Source of the DNA: a virus
Length of the DNA: 30,408 nucleotides
Strand: one strand, 5' to 3'
IMG/VR virus record: IMGVR_UViG_3300036406_001285
Location: 1 to 30,408 of that record
Both the position numbers and the translations under genes were made by a program. Shown here one piece after another: positions 9,119 through 19,000 of this stretch (the first letter of the stretch is position 1; each line of letters starts with the position of its first letter). The notes beneath the pieces are model-generated. The model ran no database searches and was not told the origin of the DNA. It worked only from the letters and a program-made list of their open reading frames with translations.

Positions 9119-9121
9119 GTT

Positions 9122-9138
9122 GGTAAAAGGTAAAAGGT
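9122..9138 (+). promoter_or_regulatory. Tandem GGTAAAA repeat carrying the ribosome binding site of the M homologue
   Basis: The sequence GGTAAAAGGTAAAAGGT sits directly before ATG 9139. It is a 7-base unit repeated twice plus a partial third. The last AAGG is too close to the start codon to act as a Shine-Dalgarno, but the first AAGG (9127-9130) has eight bases of spacing, close to ideal. Confidence 0.4.
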
Positions 9139-9693
9139 ATGTCTAGTTCAATTTTTAATATTAGTCCATGGAATAATTCCACCGTATATAATAAGCACGA
9201 TATTATCATATACACAGATAATCGGTATTATTACGCTAAAGCCGCTGTGCCCGCGAATAATCCACCAGTTTACTCTAGCGTTATTTCTAATTCAGATGCT
9301 TATTGGGGAGGATTCTTCCAACACCCTGTTGTCAAAAAAGACTACCCATTGTTTATTTGGAAGCCTTCTTATCAAACTCAAGCCAATTTTGAGCCCAAAG
9401 TAGATGTAATAAAATACGGAGATGGCTACGAAAAGAGAGTAAGCGACCAAATTAACTTTAATCTGCTTAATTTTGAATTAAATTTTGATGGGTTAACGTT
9501 AGATGAATGCACTGCTATCCTTCATTTCTTTAGTGCGAGGTCAGCGAAGACAGCTTTTATTTATTATCCATCTGCGCCGTATACAGTTGCATCTACAGAT
9601 GCCAAACTATTTGTATGTAGAAGATGGGGATCATCTAATCCATTCTTCAATAATTTCTCTGTAAAAGCTACCTTCGAAGAAGTACCAGCATAA
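9139..9693 (+). CDS. M: Lambda gpM-like minor tail tip protein with N-terminal carbohydrate-binding-like module
   Basis: This 184-aa protein has a C-terminal part (about residue 75 onward) that matches lambda gpM in order of motifs: a 'V-x-x-x-x-YGDGYE-x-R' segment (VDVIKYGDGYEKR), a long amphipathic stretch, then a W/Y-rich strand, VCRRWG and a closing VKATFEEV. Lambda gpM is about 109 aa. The extra N-terminus (residues 11-59) looks like a CBM5/12-type sugar-binding module: W11, Y17, D21, IIIY, RYYYAK and a closing YW at 55-56. gpM joins the tail tip complex, bridging tube and tip. It is the first gene of the plus-strand tip operon, four bases from L. The order M-L-K-I-J agrees with lambda. 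Confidence 0.85.
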   Translation: MSSSIFNISPWNNSTVYNKHDIIIYTDNRYYYAKAAVPANNPPVYSSVISNSDAYWGGFFQHPVVKKDYPLFIWKPSYQTQANFEPKVDVIKYGDGYEKRVSDQINFNLLNFELNFDGLTLDECTAILHFFSARSAKTAFIYYPSAPYTVASTDAKLFVCRRWGSSNPFFNNFSVKATFEEVPA

Positions 9694-9697
9694 TATT

Positions 9698-10825
9698 ATG
9701 GCTACTCAACAAGAAAAAAATGCATCTTTAAAAATAAATACAGAGTTTTTCTCTCTTGAGCCTTCTTCAATAATCTCTTTATTTGAAATAGATCTAAGTG
9801 AAATTGGTTTTACGACTACGGCGAGTTCTCAATTTATTGTTAATCTCAAAAACTTTCAAATAATTTTACCCGGAGGAGATACTACTCATACTTTTGATTA
9901 TAGAGTTATTCGATTACATAATAATTTAAAACTTGGAAGGAATATCATTTATTGGAAGAATAAAGCTTATTTACCCGCTCCATTAGGGACAGAGGGATTT
10001 GAAACAGCTTCAAGAGGAGTGTTTCCTAAACCGAAAGTTCAAATAAGCTTTTCTGATGAGATGCTTGACGTTTTTAGCCTTTTTAAAGGGGTTGTTAATT
10101 TTGGAGATTTAATTGGAGTAAAGTTCACTAGAATCAGAACCTTTGCTAAATTCCTTGACAGAAATAATTTTTACCAATCTGATGGAGTAAGTACCCTATC
10201 TCCTGACAAATTAATCATACCAGATGGATTTGATCCTGATCCAAATTGCGAATTTCCTAGAGATGTTTATTACTTTGATAGGAAGTCTTCAGAAAATAAA
10301 AATAGCATTCAGTTTGAGCTTTCAAGCGCAATAGACCTAGACAGAGTGAAGTTGCCTAAGAGAAGAGTCTTAAGTTATATTTGTCCTTGGCAATATAGAG
10401 GAGAAGGCTGTCTTTATGAGTACAGCGAAAATTTAAAAGAAGAAATTCATGGGACTACAACTCCAATACCAAACAAAAGTAATTCGTCAGGAGAAAATGC
10501 GCCGATCTGCGCCACTGAAGACGATCAAATAATTTCTGAAATGGCGATTTTTGGACAGACTACTATCGCAAACAATCCAAGCGCTTGGCAATTGTCAAAA
10601 AGTTATAAAAAAGGAGAAATAGTTTTTATTACGAAAAACAAGATTAATTTTTATTTTATAGCAAAAACTAATACACCTATGGATGTGCCTCCTCCAAACG
10701 GAGAATACTGGATAGCTGATCAATGCTCCAAGAGTATAAAAGGATGTAAAATTAGATTTGGAGAAAATCCTTTACCTTTTGGAGGATTTTATGGAGTATC
10801 TAATTACAATAGAGGAGTAGGATAA
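9698..10825 (+). CDS. L: Lambda gpL-like tail tip protein with four-cysteine (Fe-S) site and inserted sugar-binding-like module
   Basis: This 375-aa protein is longer than lambda gpL (about 232 aa). Residues 1-225 form the beta-rich domain that caps the tail tube. The C-terminal part has CPWQYRGEGC (C229, C238) and CSKSIKGC (C343, C350), followed by KIRFG...PFGGFYGV. This is the gpL pattern in which four cysteines hold an iron-sulphur cluster. Between the cysteine pairs is an insert (W297 to W338) with 'W-x5-Y-x2-GEIVF...FYFIAK...YW', a CBM5/12-like module resembling the one in the M homologue. The stop and next start overlap as TAATG, so translation is probably coupled to the first K gene. 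No Shine-Dalgarno precedes ATG 9698. Confidence 0.88.
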   Translation: MATQQEKNASLKINTEFFSLEPSSIISLFEIDLSEIGFTTTASSQFIVNLKNFQIILPGGDTTHTFDYRVIRLHNNLKLGRNIIYWKNKAYLPAPLGTEGFETASRGVFPKPKVQISFSDEMLDVFSLFKGVVNFGDLIGVKFTRIRTFAKFLDRNNFYQSDGVSTLSPDKLIIPDGFDPDPNCEFPRDVYYFDRKSSENKNSIQFELSSAIDLDRVKLPKRRVLSYICPWQYRGEGCLYEYSENLKEEIHGTTTPIPNKSNSSGENAPICATEDDQIISEMAIFGQTTIANNPSAWQLSKSYKKGEIVFITKNKINFYFIAKTNTPMDVPPPNGEYWIADQCSKSIKGCKIRFGENPLPFGGFYGVSNYNRGVG

Positions 10826-11583
10826 TGATTTGCGACGAAATAAAAGCAAAAATAAAAGCTCATTCATTAAAGGAAAACCCAGATGAATGTTGCGGTCTTC
10901 TGCTTCTAAATAAAAAGAATATACTAGAATCTTTTCCTTGTAAGAATATAGCTCAGGATAAGGAAAATGAATTTGTTGTATGTCACCTAGATTACTTAAA
11001 GGCGGCAATGAATGGCAAAATTGTTGGGATTTATCATTCTCACTGCATACAAGACAACTCTTTCTCAGAGCTAGACAAGCAGATAAGCCACAAGCTTAAC
11101 CTAAAAAACATAGTTTATATACTAAAAAGTGATTCTTTTGAAGAGTATTCTCCAGAAAATTACTATAATAAATACGTTGATAAAGATTTTGTAATTGGGG
11201 TATCTGACTGCTTATCAATAGTAGAAAACTATTACAATGAAGAATTCGGTATTAAGATTTTCCATTATGAAAGAACAGCAGATTGGGATAAGGATTATCC
11301 AGAGTTTGTAAAAAATAAATTAGCAGAGTTTTGCGACTCGCAAAATTTTGATAAATTCTTTGAAAAAGAAAATTTCGTTAAGATCGAAGGAATAGAAAAT
11401 GCCAGAAAACATGATATCATTGTATTCAAATACCTAGAAAATTACCCTTCACACTTTGGCATTTATCTTGGGCAAAACCACATTTTACACCAACCAAGAA
11501 ATAAAAAATCAATCATTGAAAAGCTCACAGACGCAGAGAAAAGAAGAATCTATTGCTTCATAAGGAGTAATCAAATATGCTAA
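10825..11583 (+). CDS. K: Lambda gpK-like tail tip peptidase 1 (JAMM plus NlpC/P60)
   Basis: This 252-aa protein has the two-domain layout of lambda gpK. The N-terminal JAMM/Mov34 metalloprotease-like domain has E21 in DECCGLL and the zinc motif H71-S-H73-x7-S81-x2-D84. The C-terminal NlpC/P60 cysteine peptidase domain has C129 (GVSDCL), H210 (HFGIYLG) and probably H222 as the third catalytic residue. In this family the NlpC part is thought to cut peptidoglycan during DNA entry and the JAMM part to act in tail assembly or processing. All key residues are present. AGGAG lies about ten bases upstream of the start. The gene overlaps L by one base and the second K gene by seven, and is followed by a paralogue of the same layout. 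Confidence 0.88.
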   Translation: MICDEIKAKIKAHSLKENPDECCGLLLLNKKNILESFPCKNIAQDKENEFVVCHLDYLKAAMNGKIVGIYHSHCIQDNSFSELDKQISHKLNLKNIVYILKSDSFEEYSPENYYNKYVDKDFVIGVSDCLSIVENYYNEEFGIKIFHYERTADWDKDYPEFVKNKLAEFCDSQNFDKFFEKENFVKIEGIENARKHDIIVFKYLENYPSHFGIYLGQNHILHQPRNKKSIIEKLTDAEKRRIYCFIRSNQIC

Positions 11584-12323
11584 CGGAAGAGATTAAAAGC
11601 AAAATTATTGAACACGCTAATACTTCTAATAATGAAGTATGTGGGCTTCTCGTACATTCAGAGTCTGGATTAGACATAGAAAAGACAGAAAATCTGATTA
11701 ATTCAGCTACTGAATTTATGATGAATTTTGACGGTCAGTCTAATGTTGCTGCCTATTATCATTCTCATATTAATTTTGATGCTATTTCAGAAGTAGATAT
11801 AATTGTATCTGAAAGATTGGGATTACCATGCATTGTCTACAATAAGCAAAGCGGATCTTTCTACACCTATAATCCAAATAGTTATAAAATTCAATACACA
11901 GGAAGACCTTTTCTTTTAGGCTTTGCAGATTGTTTATGGTTGGTTAGAGACTATTACGCGCACGATTTGAATCTCCATCTTTGTCCAGAGTTAGAAATTC
12001 TTAAAAATAATGTTTCTGAAGAAGAGTACAATAAAACAGCAAGCAAAAGACTTCTAGACGAAGAAGCCGCTTTAAAAGATAAAGACGACTATTTAAAGAG
12101 GTACTTTGAATACAATGGATTCAGGCAAGTTCCTAATTTTAGAAAGAACGATGTTTTAATAATGAGAACAAAAAGGTTCGATTTCCCAATTCATTGCGCC
12201 GTTTATCTTGGAGAAGACATGATTTTGCATCATCCCGGAAATAAACCTTCTCTTACCGAAAAGCTTTCTAACCAACACAAAAAATGGGTAATTTATATAA
12301 TGAGGCATAATCTTTATGACTAA
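11577..12323 (+). CDS. K: Lambda gpK-like tail tip peptidase 2 (JAMM plus NlpC/P60), tandem paralogue
   Basis: This 248-aa protein is a paralogue of the preceding one. Both start with a similar 'EEIK-x-KI-x-x-H' helix. JAMM residues are E20 (NEVCGLL), H62, H64, S71 and D74, but only six residues separate H64 from S71, one fewer than the usual seven and than its neighbour. NlpC/P60 residues are C119 (GFADCL), H206 (HCAVYLG) and H218, with the same 12-residue spacing as H210 to H222 in the first copy. A good AGGAG precedes the start. It overlaps the I gene by eight bases. Whether the shortened JAMM loop still binds zinc cannot be judged from sequence. It may have become specialised for cell-wall cleavage or for holding its partner. 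Confidence 0.85.
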   Translation: MLTEEIKSKIIEHANTSNNEVCGLLVHSESGLDIEKTENLINSATEFMMNFDGQSNVAAYYHSHINFDAISEVDIIVSERLGLPCIVYNKQSGSFYTYNPNSYKIQYTGRPFLLGFADCLWLVRDYYAHDLNLHLCPELEILKNNVSEEEYNKTASKRLLDEEAALKDKDDYLKRYFEYNGFRQVPNFRKNDVLIMRTKRFDFPIHCAVYLGEDMILHHPGNKPSLTEKLSNQHKKWVIYIMRHNLYD

Positions 12324-13053
12324 CGTTACTTTACACGGAGAAATAGCAGAATATGTAGGAAGGGAAAATTGGAGTTTAAAAGTAAATTCTATAAAGGAAG
12401 CATTGCGAGCTATCCAAGTTTTGTCCAAGGGTAAGCTACTGGAATATCTAATTGGAGCAGCAGAAAAAAGCGTAGAGTATAAGGTGATTGTTAATAAAAG
12501 AGAGATAATGAATCCAGAAAATATTTCTCTAGAAAAACCAGAGTCTATTCTTAACTCTGAATTAGTAATGATAAATGAGAAATTAGAGACTTTAGATATT
12601 GTGCCTATTATTAAAGGTGCTGGTGGAGGCGGTAACAGTAGCACCAAAGGAATACTAGCCTTAGTGTTGGGCGTTATACTAATCGCAACAGGTATTGGAG
12701 CAGCAGGGGGAGTTACATTTCTTGGCATGGCAGGAGCCGCAGGAGGAACAGGTGCAACTGTTTTGTCTGCCGCATTAATTGGAGCAGGTATCGGATTAGC
12801 CGTAACAGGCGTTACTTTGTTAATGATGTCTCCTCCAAAATTTGAAGACTTTAGAAAAATTCAACAAGACGGCAGCAAGCCAAGTTACTTATTTGATGGA
12901 CCTTCTAATGTTATTGGAGAAGGCGGACCTGTTCCAATTGGATACGGTAGAATGAAAATTGGATCTCAAACAGTTGAAGTATCCGTTAACAATGTTGAAA
13001 TGGACACTAAATCAACAGCAGCAGATGTAAAAGACTCAATTAACTACATATAA
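12316..13053 (+). CDS. I: Lambda gpI-like tail assembly protein
   Basis: This 245-aa protein shows the full lambda gpI layout. A ubiquitin-like N-terminal domain starts LHGEIAEYVG and includes SIKEALRAI. A glycine-rich linker (GAGGGGN near 101-107) leads to a long hydrophobic, glycine/alanine-rich stretch (112-173), and a conserved C-terminal region follows with LFDGPSNV and GGPVPIGYGRMKIGSQ. gpI is needed for tail tip assembly in lambda and probably escorts gpJ. It is not known to remain in the virion. Size is close to lambda gpI (about 223 aa). It overlaps the second K gene by eight bases and ends three bases before J, as expected for coupled I-J expression. Confidence 0.88.
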   Translation: MTNVTLHGEIAEYVGRENWSLKVNSIKEALRAIQVLSKGKLLEYLIGAAEKSVEYKVIVNKREIMNPENISLEKPESILNSELVMINEKLETLDIVPIIKGAGGGGNSSTKGILALVLGVILIATGIGAAGGVTFLGMAGAAGGTGATVLSAALIGAGIGLAVTGVTLLMMSPPKFEDFRKIQQDGSKPSYLFDGPSNVIGEGGPVPIGYGRMKIGSQTVEVSVNNVEMDTKSTAADVKDSINYI

Positions 13054-13056
13054 AAA

Positions 13057-16000
13057 ATGAATAACTTTGAAGATTTTAAATACATAAAAGGCTTTGGCGG
13101 TGGAGGCGGTGGTTCGCAATCGCCACAACCAACTGCCGCTTATGAAGACGTTGAAGGATTTGTATATAACGGACAGCCTTATGGAGTGTACCAATTTGCA
13201 AAAGTAAAAGATCTTTTATCAGAAGGGCCAATCGGTGGACTTCTTGAAGGGCAGTATTTATATTCTGGTCAAGTTGGCGATTTAGGATTTAAAAAAGTTA
13301 TTTATAATGAATACTCTTCTGTAGTAGGAGAGAACAGTGAATCTAAATATTTAAGATCTATCCAGTGGAACCAAACTCCTCTTTTAGACAGCCAAGAAAA
13401 ATACAATTTTCAACAAATAAATGTCCAAGTAACTAATGGAACTCCAGAAGGCACTTCATTAGATCAAGGTTTCGATAGCGTATCTTATATTCGCTCCATA
13501 GGAGAAAGATTAAGAGGCCCAAATCAACTAGCTAGGACAACAGATGAAGTCCTTGATTACCAAAGGACTTACCGCATATTAAATAAAGAATGTAAAAAAA
13601 TAAGTTTAAATTTTAGAATATCTTCTCTTTATGTGACTTTGAAATACCAAGATTTAACGGAAGTAAGGGATGGGAAAATAAAGATAGAAGGAGTTGAATC
13701 AGCAACGGCAACTGATTTTAAATTAACCCGCACAGGAAGAGAAACCGAAGATGGAAATCTCGACGCTATAGTCGCTGGTGCTGGGTCTGTTATACGAAAT
13801 AAATTCAAAATAAGAATTAAAATCTCTCCAATTTACAATGAAGGATATAACGCTAATCTTCCAACACTTGATTTAACTTCGAATACTGCTACAATAATTA
13901 AAGACAATCAAAATTTAGTAATTGACGTAGACAACGTCCCTAAATTATTCGAAATAGAATCCGATGGAAAAGTAACTCAAGGCTATTCTAAGCAAATCAT
14001 TTTAAACACATCTAATGTTTTTTCTGGATTAAATGAAGACCAAAATTGGGCAGGTTGGGATATTACAGTATTAAAAATCACTCCAGAAGACACTTTTTCA
14101 GCAAGAGCATCTTTTATAAGTTTAGAAAGCATTACTGAAACATACTCTTCTTCGTTTAGATATACTAATTCTGCAATTGTTACTTCTAAATTTAACGCTG
14201 GATATTTTTCTAAAATACCAGAAAGATCATATGATGTTAACTTATTAAAAGTCAAAGTTCCTTTTAATTATAATCCAATAACAAAAACTTATGGCATAAC
14301 TACTCCACTTGCGCCGACCATTACAACAACAATTTCAAAAACAGACGGAGAAACAACAGAAGATTTCTTTTTAGGAGAAAATGGTAATTATGTAAATGCC
14401 GACAATGTCAATCCTCCAATTACAGATGGGTTAATTGCTCAATTTGATGCGAGCAATCCTTCCTTAACTACTTCGGCAGGAGAGGTAACTAGTTGGCCCA
14501 ATACCGTAGCTGGAACCATAAAATGTGTCTTAGGAAATGGAACTTACGCAGCCCCTGCTGGAACTACCGCTAGACCAAAATATGGATCAAGCCACTCAGA
14601 GCAAAGCCCCAATGGAAATTATGGAGTGACATTTGAGACTACTCAAAAAGTTAAATTCATTGGTAACGCAGATAGTACTGAGGCCATTAGTAAGGATGAT
14701 TTTACTGTTTTCATTGTATGTAAATGGCATTCTAGCGCTCTAAATACTGAAAGAAATTCTATTTTAGCTTCTTTTCCTGTTCAACACTATATTTTCGGGC
14801 AAACACAGAAAATTAATCGCTACTTCGCAGCGGGTAACACAAATCTTGACATGCCGCAAACGCAAAGTAACATACCTAAATTTTCTAGTCGCTCCAATTA
14901 TTGGGGCGACACAAATGATCCAACTACTTATATCATAGGGCTCACTCAAGATAAAACTTCTTTTTATACAGTATTTTGGCAGAATACTATTCGCAGTACC
15001 CAGAGGAATACTGTAAGTGTCCTACCATTATTGGGTCTAGCAATAAATCATAATGTCTCGCTTAATAGTAAATGCACAGTTTTTGAAGTTCTAGTTTATA
15101 ATCGAAAATTAGCTACATCAGAAAGCATTTCTGTTAGAAATTGGTTGAATAAAAAATGGAATGTTTTGGTTCAGAATATAACTTCTATTTCAAGCTCGGC
15201 TATCCCTCAAGCATTTAATCCTAATGTTTTTGATATACCTTTAAGTAGCTCCATATCAATACCATTAAAAACTCTTTGCGCTAATGGACAGGCAACAAAA
15301 GCTTTCAAATATGAAGGTGGAGATCAAAATATAAACTTCTTTAATAATCCATATTACCAAATGGATTTAATACCTACTAGGAACTTACAGGTTACTAGTG
15401 AAAAAGGTTATTTAAAAGATCAAGGGTTTTCTGGGTGTTATTGTGACTTTTTTATTAAATTAAAAGATATTTCTTATGCTGGAACTTATTCTTTAATTAA
15501 TAGAGAGGAGCAATTTAATCTTTCTATGGCTATAAATGGAGAGGTTGTAAGCTTAATACTTAAAATTATTTCTCCAAATGATGGCAAAATATATACCATA
15601 ACAAAACAACTAAACACAAGCAAGTACTCGACAACTAAATTAAAAAACACTTTTACAAGAATTACTTTATCCATCTTACCAAAAGTAGTAAACCCGAAAG
15701 TGACATTTAATGAAGTCGCGAGGGTCGTAGCAAATATAAATCTTAATGACAAAACTTGGGATAAAACTCCCCTTGTTGATACACAAAAACCACAATTAAG
15801 GGATCAAGCCGGTAAACTAGAAGCATCAGTCAAGGGGCTTCCCTCTCTTTTAATACAAGGAGTATCATTCAAGGAAGACTCCCTTTATAATAGTCAAATA
15901 GACAATCTTGCTGCTACTTGTTATAAATACTTTTATGGCACCACGAAAACTTTCCTAGCTACGGGTGGTGGTTGGTACATCGGGAAATCTTTAAGTAAAG

Positions 16001-19000
16001 AATTTTTCCCCAATATACTAAACGCCGAAATAGATGTTTTGTTAAATTCAGAGAAGCAAATTCAATGTAATATAAATATTGACGATTACAATGCTTACCA
16101 AACGCTTTGTATTGGAAATGCAATAAGGCCTTTGGATTTCAACAAGAGAACTGACAATTTATTAGAGAGAGCAGCTTTACTGCGACTAAAAGGAGACACT
16201 CAAAATCAATTACAAGCATATAACAGATTAAGAATAGATCAAACTTTTTTATCAAATTCTGTTACCCTTGAACAAAACCAAACAGTCGTTTTACTTCCCT
16301 TAAGCGCTGCTCAAATATACGATGCAGCAAACGATAAAACTGGGCCATTTATTCCTTCTTATTTCATAACTAACAACAAAAAGATAGAAATTTTTAAAGA
16401 TACTTTTGTAGGATACGCAGACAGTATTAAAGTAAATCAAATTTCTTTTGACAGAATTTCTTTATCAAAAGCTTTTTCAGGAGGCATAATTTCAGAAGGA
16501 TATTCTAAAAAAATTAGCGTTTATGACACAGCAGGAGTTTTACCTTATTCTTCGTCAAACGATTATTGGGACGGGACTTTTAAAGAAGATAAAGAATGGA
16601 CAGACAATCCTGCTTGGTGTTTTTATGATCTATTAACTAATAAAAGATACGGGGCAGGGAACTATGTTTCTGAAGCTGATGTAGATAAATGGTCGCTTTA
16701 TCAAATAGCCAAATATTGCGATGAACTCGTTGCAGATGGTTTTGGAGGAGTCGAACCCAGATTCTCTTGTAATGTTTATCTTCAAAGTCAAGAAGACGCT
16801 CTTAAAGTATTAGCCGACATGGCTTCTGTCTTTAGAGGTATGTTCTATTATTCAAATGGATTTATTTATACAATAAATGACATGCCAGAAAACACTCCTG
16901 TTTATTCTTTTACTAATTCGAACGTAACGGATGGTAATTTTAATTATGAATCTACTTCACTAAAAGACAGAAACTCTGCTGTTTATATTAGATATATTGA
17001 TAAAAATAATTTTTATAAACCAGCAGTAGAATATGTGGAAAATATTGAAGCATTTAGAAAATTCGGATTTAAAGAAACTGAATTAACAGCATTTGGATGC
17101 ACTAGTAGAGGACAAGCCCAACGATTAGGAAGATGGTTATTAGCTTCTGAATATAACGAAACGGAAACCGTATCTTTTGAAGCAGGTCCAGAATCTGTTT
17201 ATTTAAAACCCGGAGATGTGATAAAAGTTCATGATTATTACAAGAAGCATAAAACAGTAGGGGGGCGGTTAAGTAATATAAACATTTCTGGAGATATAAA
17301 TGTCACTACTGGGACACTAACATTAGACAGAAAACTTGATTTCAATTTTTCTGGTGATCAGAACTATAAATTTACTATTGTTTCTCCTAAGTACAACTTA
17401 GACCCTAGTTTTAAAGACACAGCGGGGAACAGTATTGTCACTAGTAATCTTGATTATAATGATTATAGGAAACCTCTTACTAATTCATTTATAGTAGGAA
17501 GCGGCAACTTAATTACTGGTCAATATTATGATTCTATAAGAATCACAGGTTTAGCTCCAGTAATGGCTTCTGGACTTAATGTAACTGGTTTAGCGTATTT
17601 TACAGGCGCTTCGGGAATGTCTCCCAAATCAATAACTTGGGCGTTGGAAAATTCAGGAAATCTAAACGGAACTACAGATAGTGATTATGATTTTTATAGA
17701 ATTTTCAGAATTCAAGAATCTACTGAAGGGACGAACTACACAGTTATAGCGTCTCAAATGTATCACTTAAAATATACCCAGATAGAATCTGGATTAAATA
17801 TTACCCCCGCAAAAGCACCAGCACCAGAAGCCTCTGCTCCATTAAGAGCCTTATTCACTTCGCAGGAGACTAACGTAGTGCTTGACATTTTTTATGATTC
17901 TTCAATTAAAAATAGCACTATAGGATTTAAAGTTTTTGCAAAAAATTTCTATCAATCAGACTTTGATCCGAATAAAGACACAAATTTTAAATTTGTTTCA
18001 ATAGATATTTATGAATCTTTTACTAAAACTACATTAACTAAAAGTCAAGCAAGAGGTTTTATAAGAGTTTATGGAGTAAATATTAATAATTCTTCTCCTC
18101 TTTCTTATGTTGAAGCTGTAGACTCCACAGACGCTTTAAAAACAACTGCTTTTCCTGTTCAAGAAATCAGTTATACAAACGTGATTAAAGCGCAAACTAT
18201 TGTCAATAATGTGACATACGAATTTGACAATCCTATTGCTTTAAATAGAAATCAATATTTTGCTGTAATTGGAAGTTCTCTTAATTTTAATATACCTTTA
18301 AATTTTATAGATAAAGTTGTTTTTAACAATATTGATTATCCTTATAGAGTAGTAATTATCCCTGAATTAGTAAATAGTAAAGGGGCATTTGGGACTGCTT
18401 TCGGAAAATATTCCGCTCTTGATCCTGTAACACAAACAGAATATTTAACATTTGATAGTGACAATGCCTCTGATAACGGTTATCTTTATAACTCTTTGAG
18501 TACTTTTGGTAGGTATAGAAGTTTTTCTTTAGCTATTGATAAAGGAGGGCTAACAGACAAAGGATTCAAAACTACATCTGATTCTTTTAAACAAGAAGCA
18601 GGATTTCTATTAGTAACCTATGACAATAAAGATGCAGACATAATAGAGTATTTAAAGGCAATCTTGAACGGGGGTACATATGCAATATATCCAATTAATG
18701 GGACCACTTCGCGTCGATTAGTTTTTAACGTTCCAATACTCTCAGATAATTTCGTTAATTTCTTTTATTTATTACTAACCCCTATAGAAACAACTTTTTC
18801 TTTTACTAAATATTCCATAATTCACGACGATGACGGAGAGCCAAAATCAATAAAACAAGGAAACGATGAAATAATTGATTCTCATTTTATAAAAATATCG
18901 AAAGATCAATCAATCTTTTATTTTGACAAGGTTCAAGATGATAGTGGAAAAGCTTTTAATTTAGACTCTTATAAAGTCGTTTTAATAGCCGTAGATTCTT

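Noticed and set aside
12156-12728. 190-codon open frame on the minus strand, and similar open frames opposite the TIG gene, J and the tape measure
   Set aside because: They lie entirely within well-supported genes on the other strand, have low-complexity or unlikely protein sequence, and break the operon pattern.
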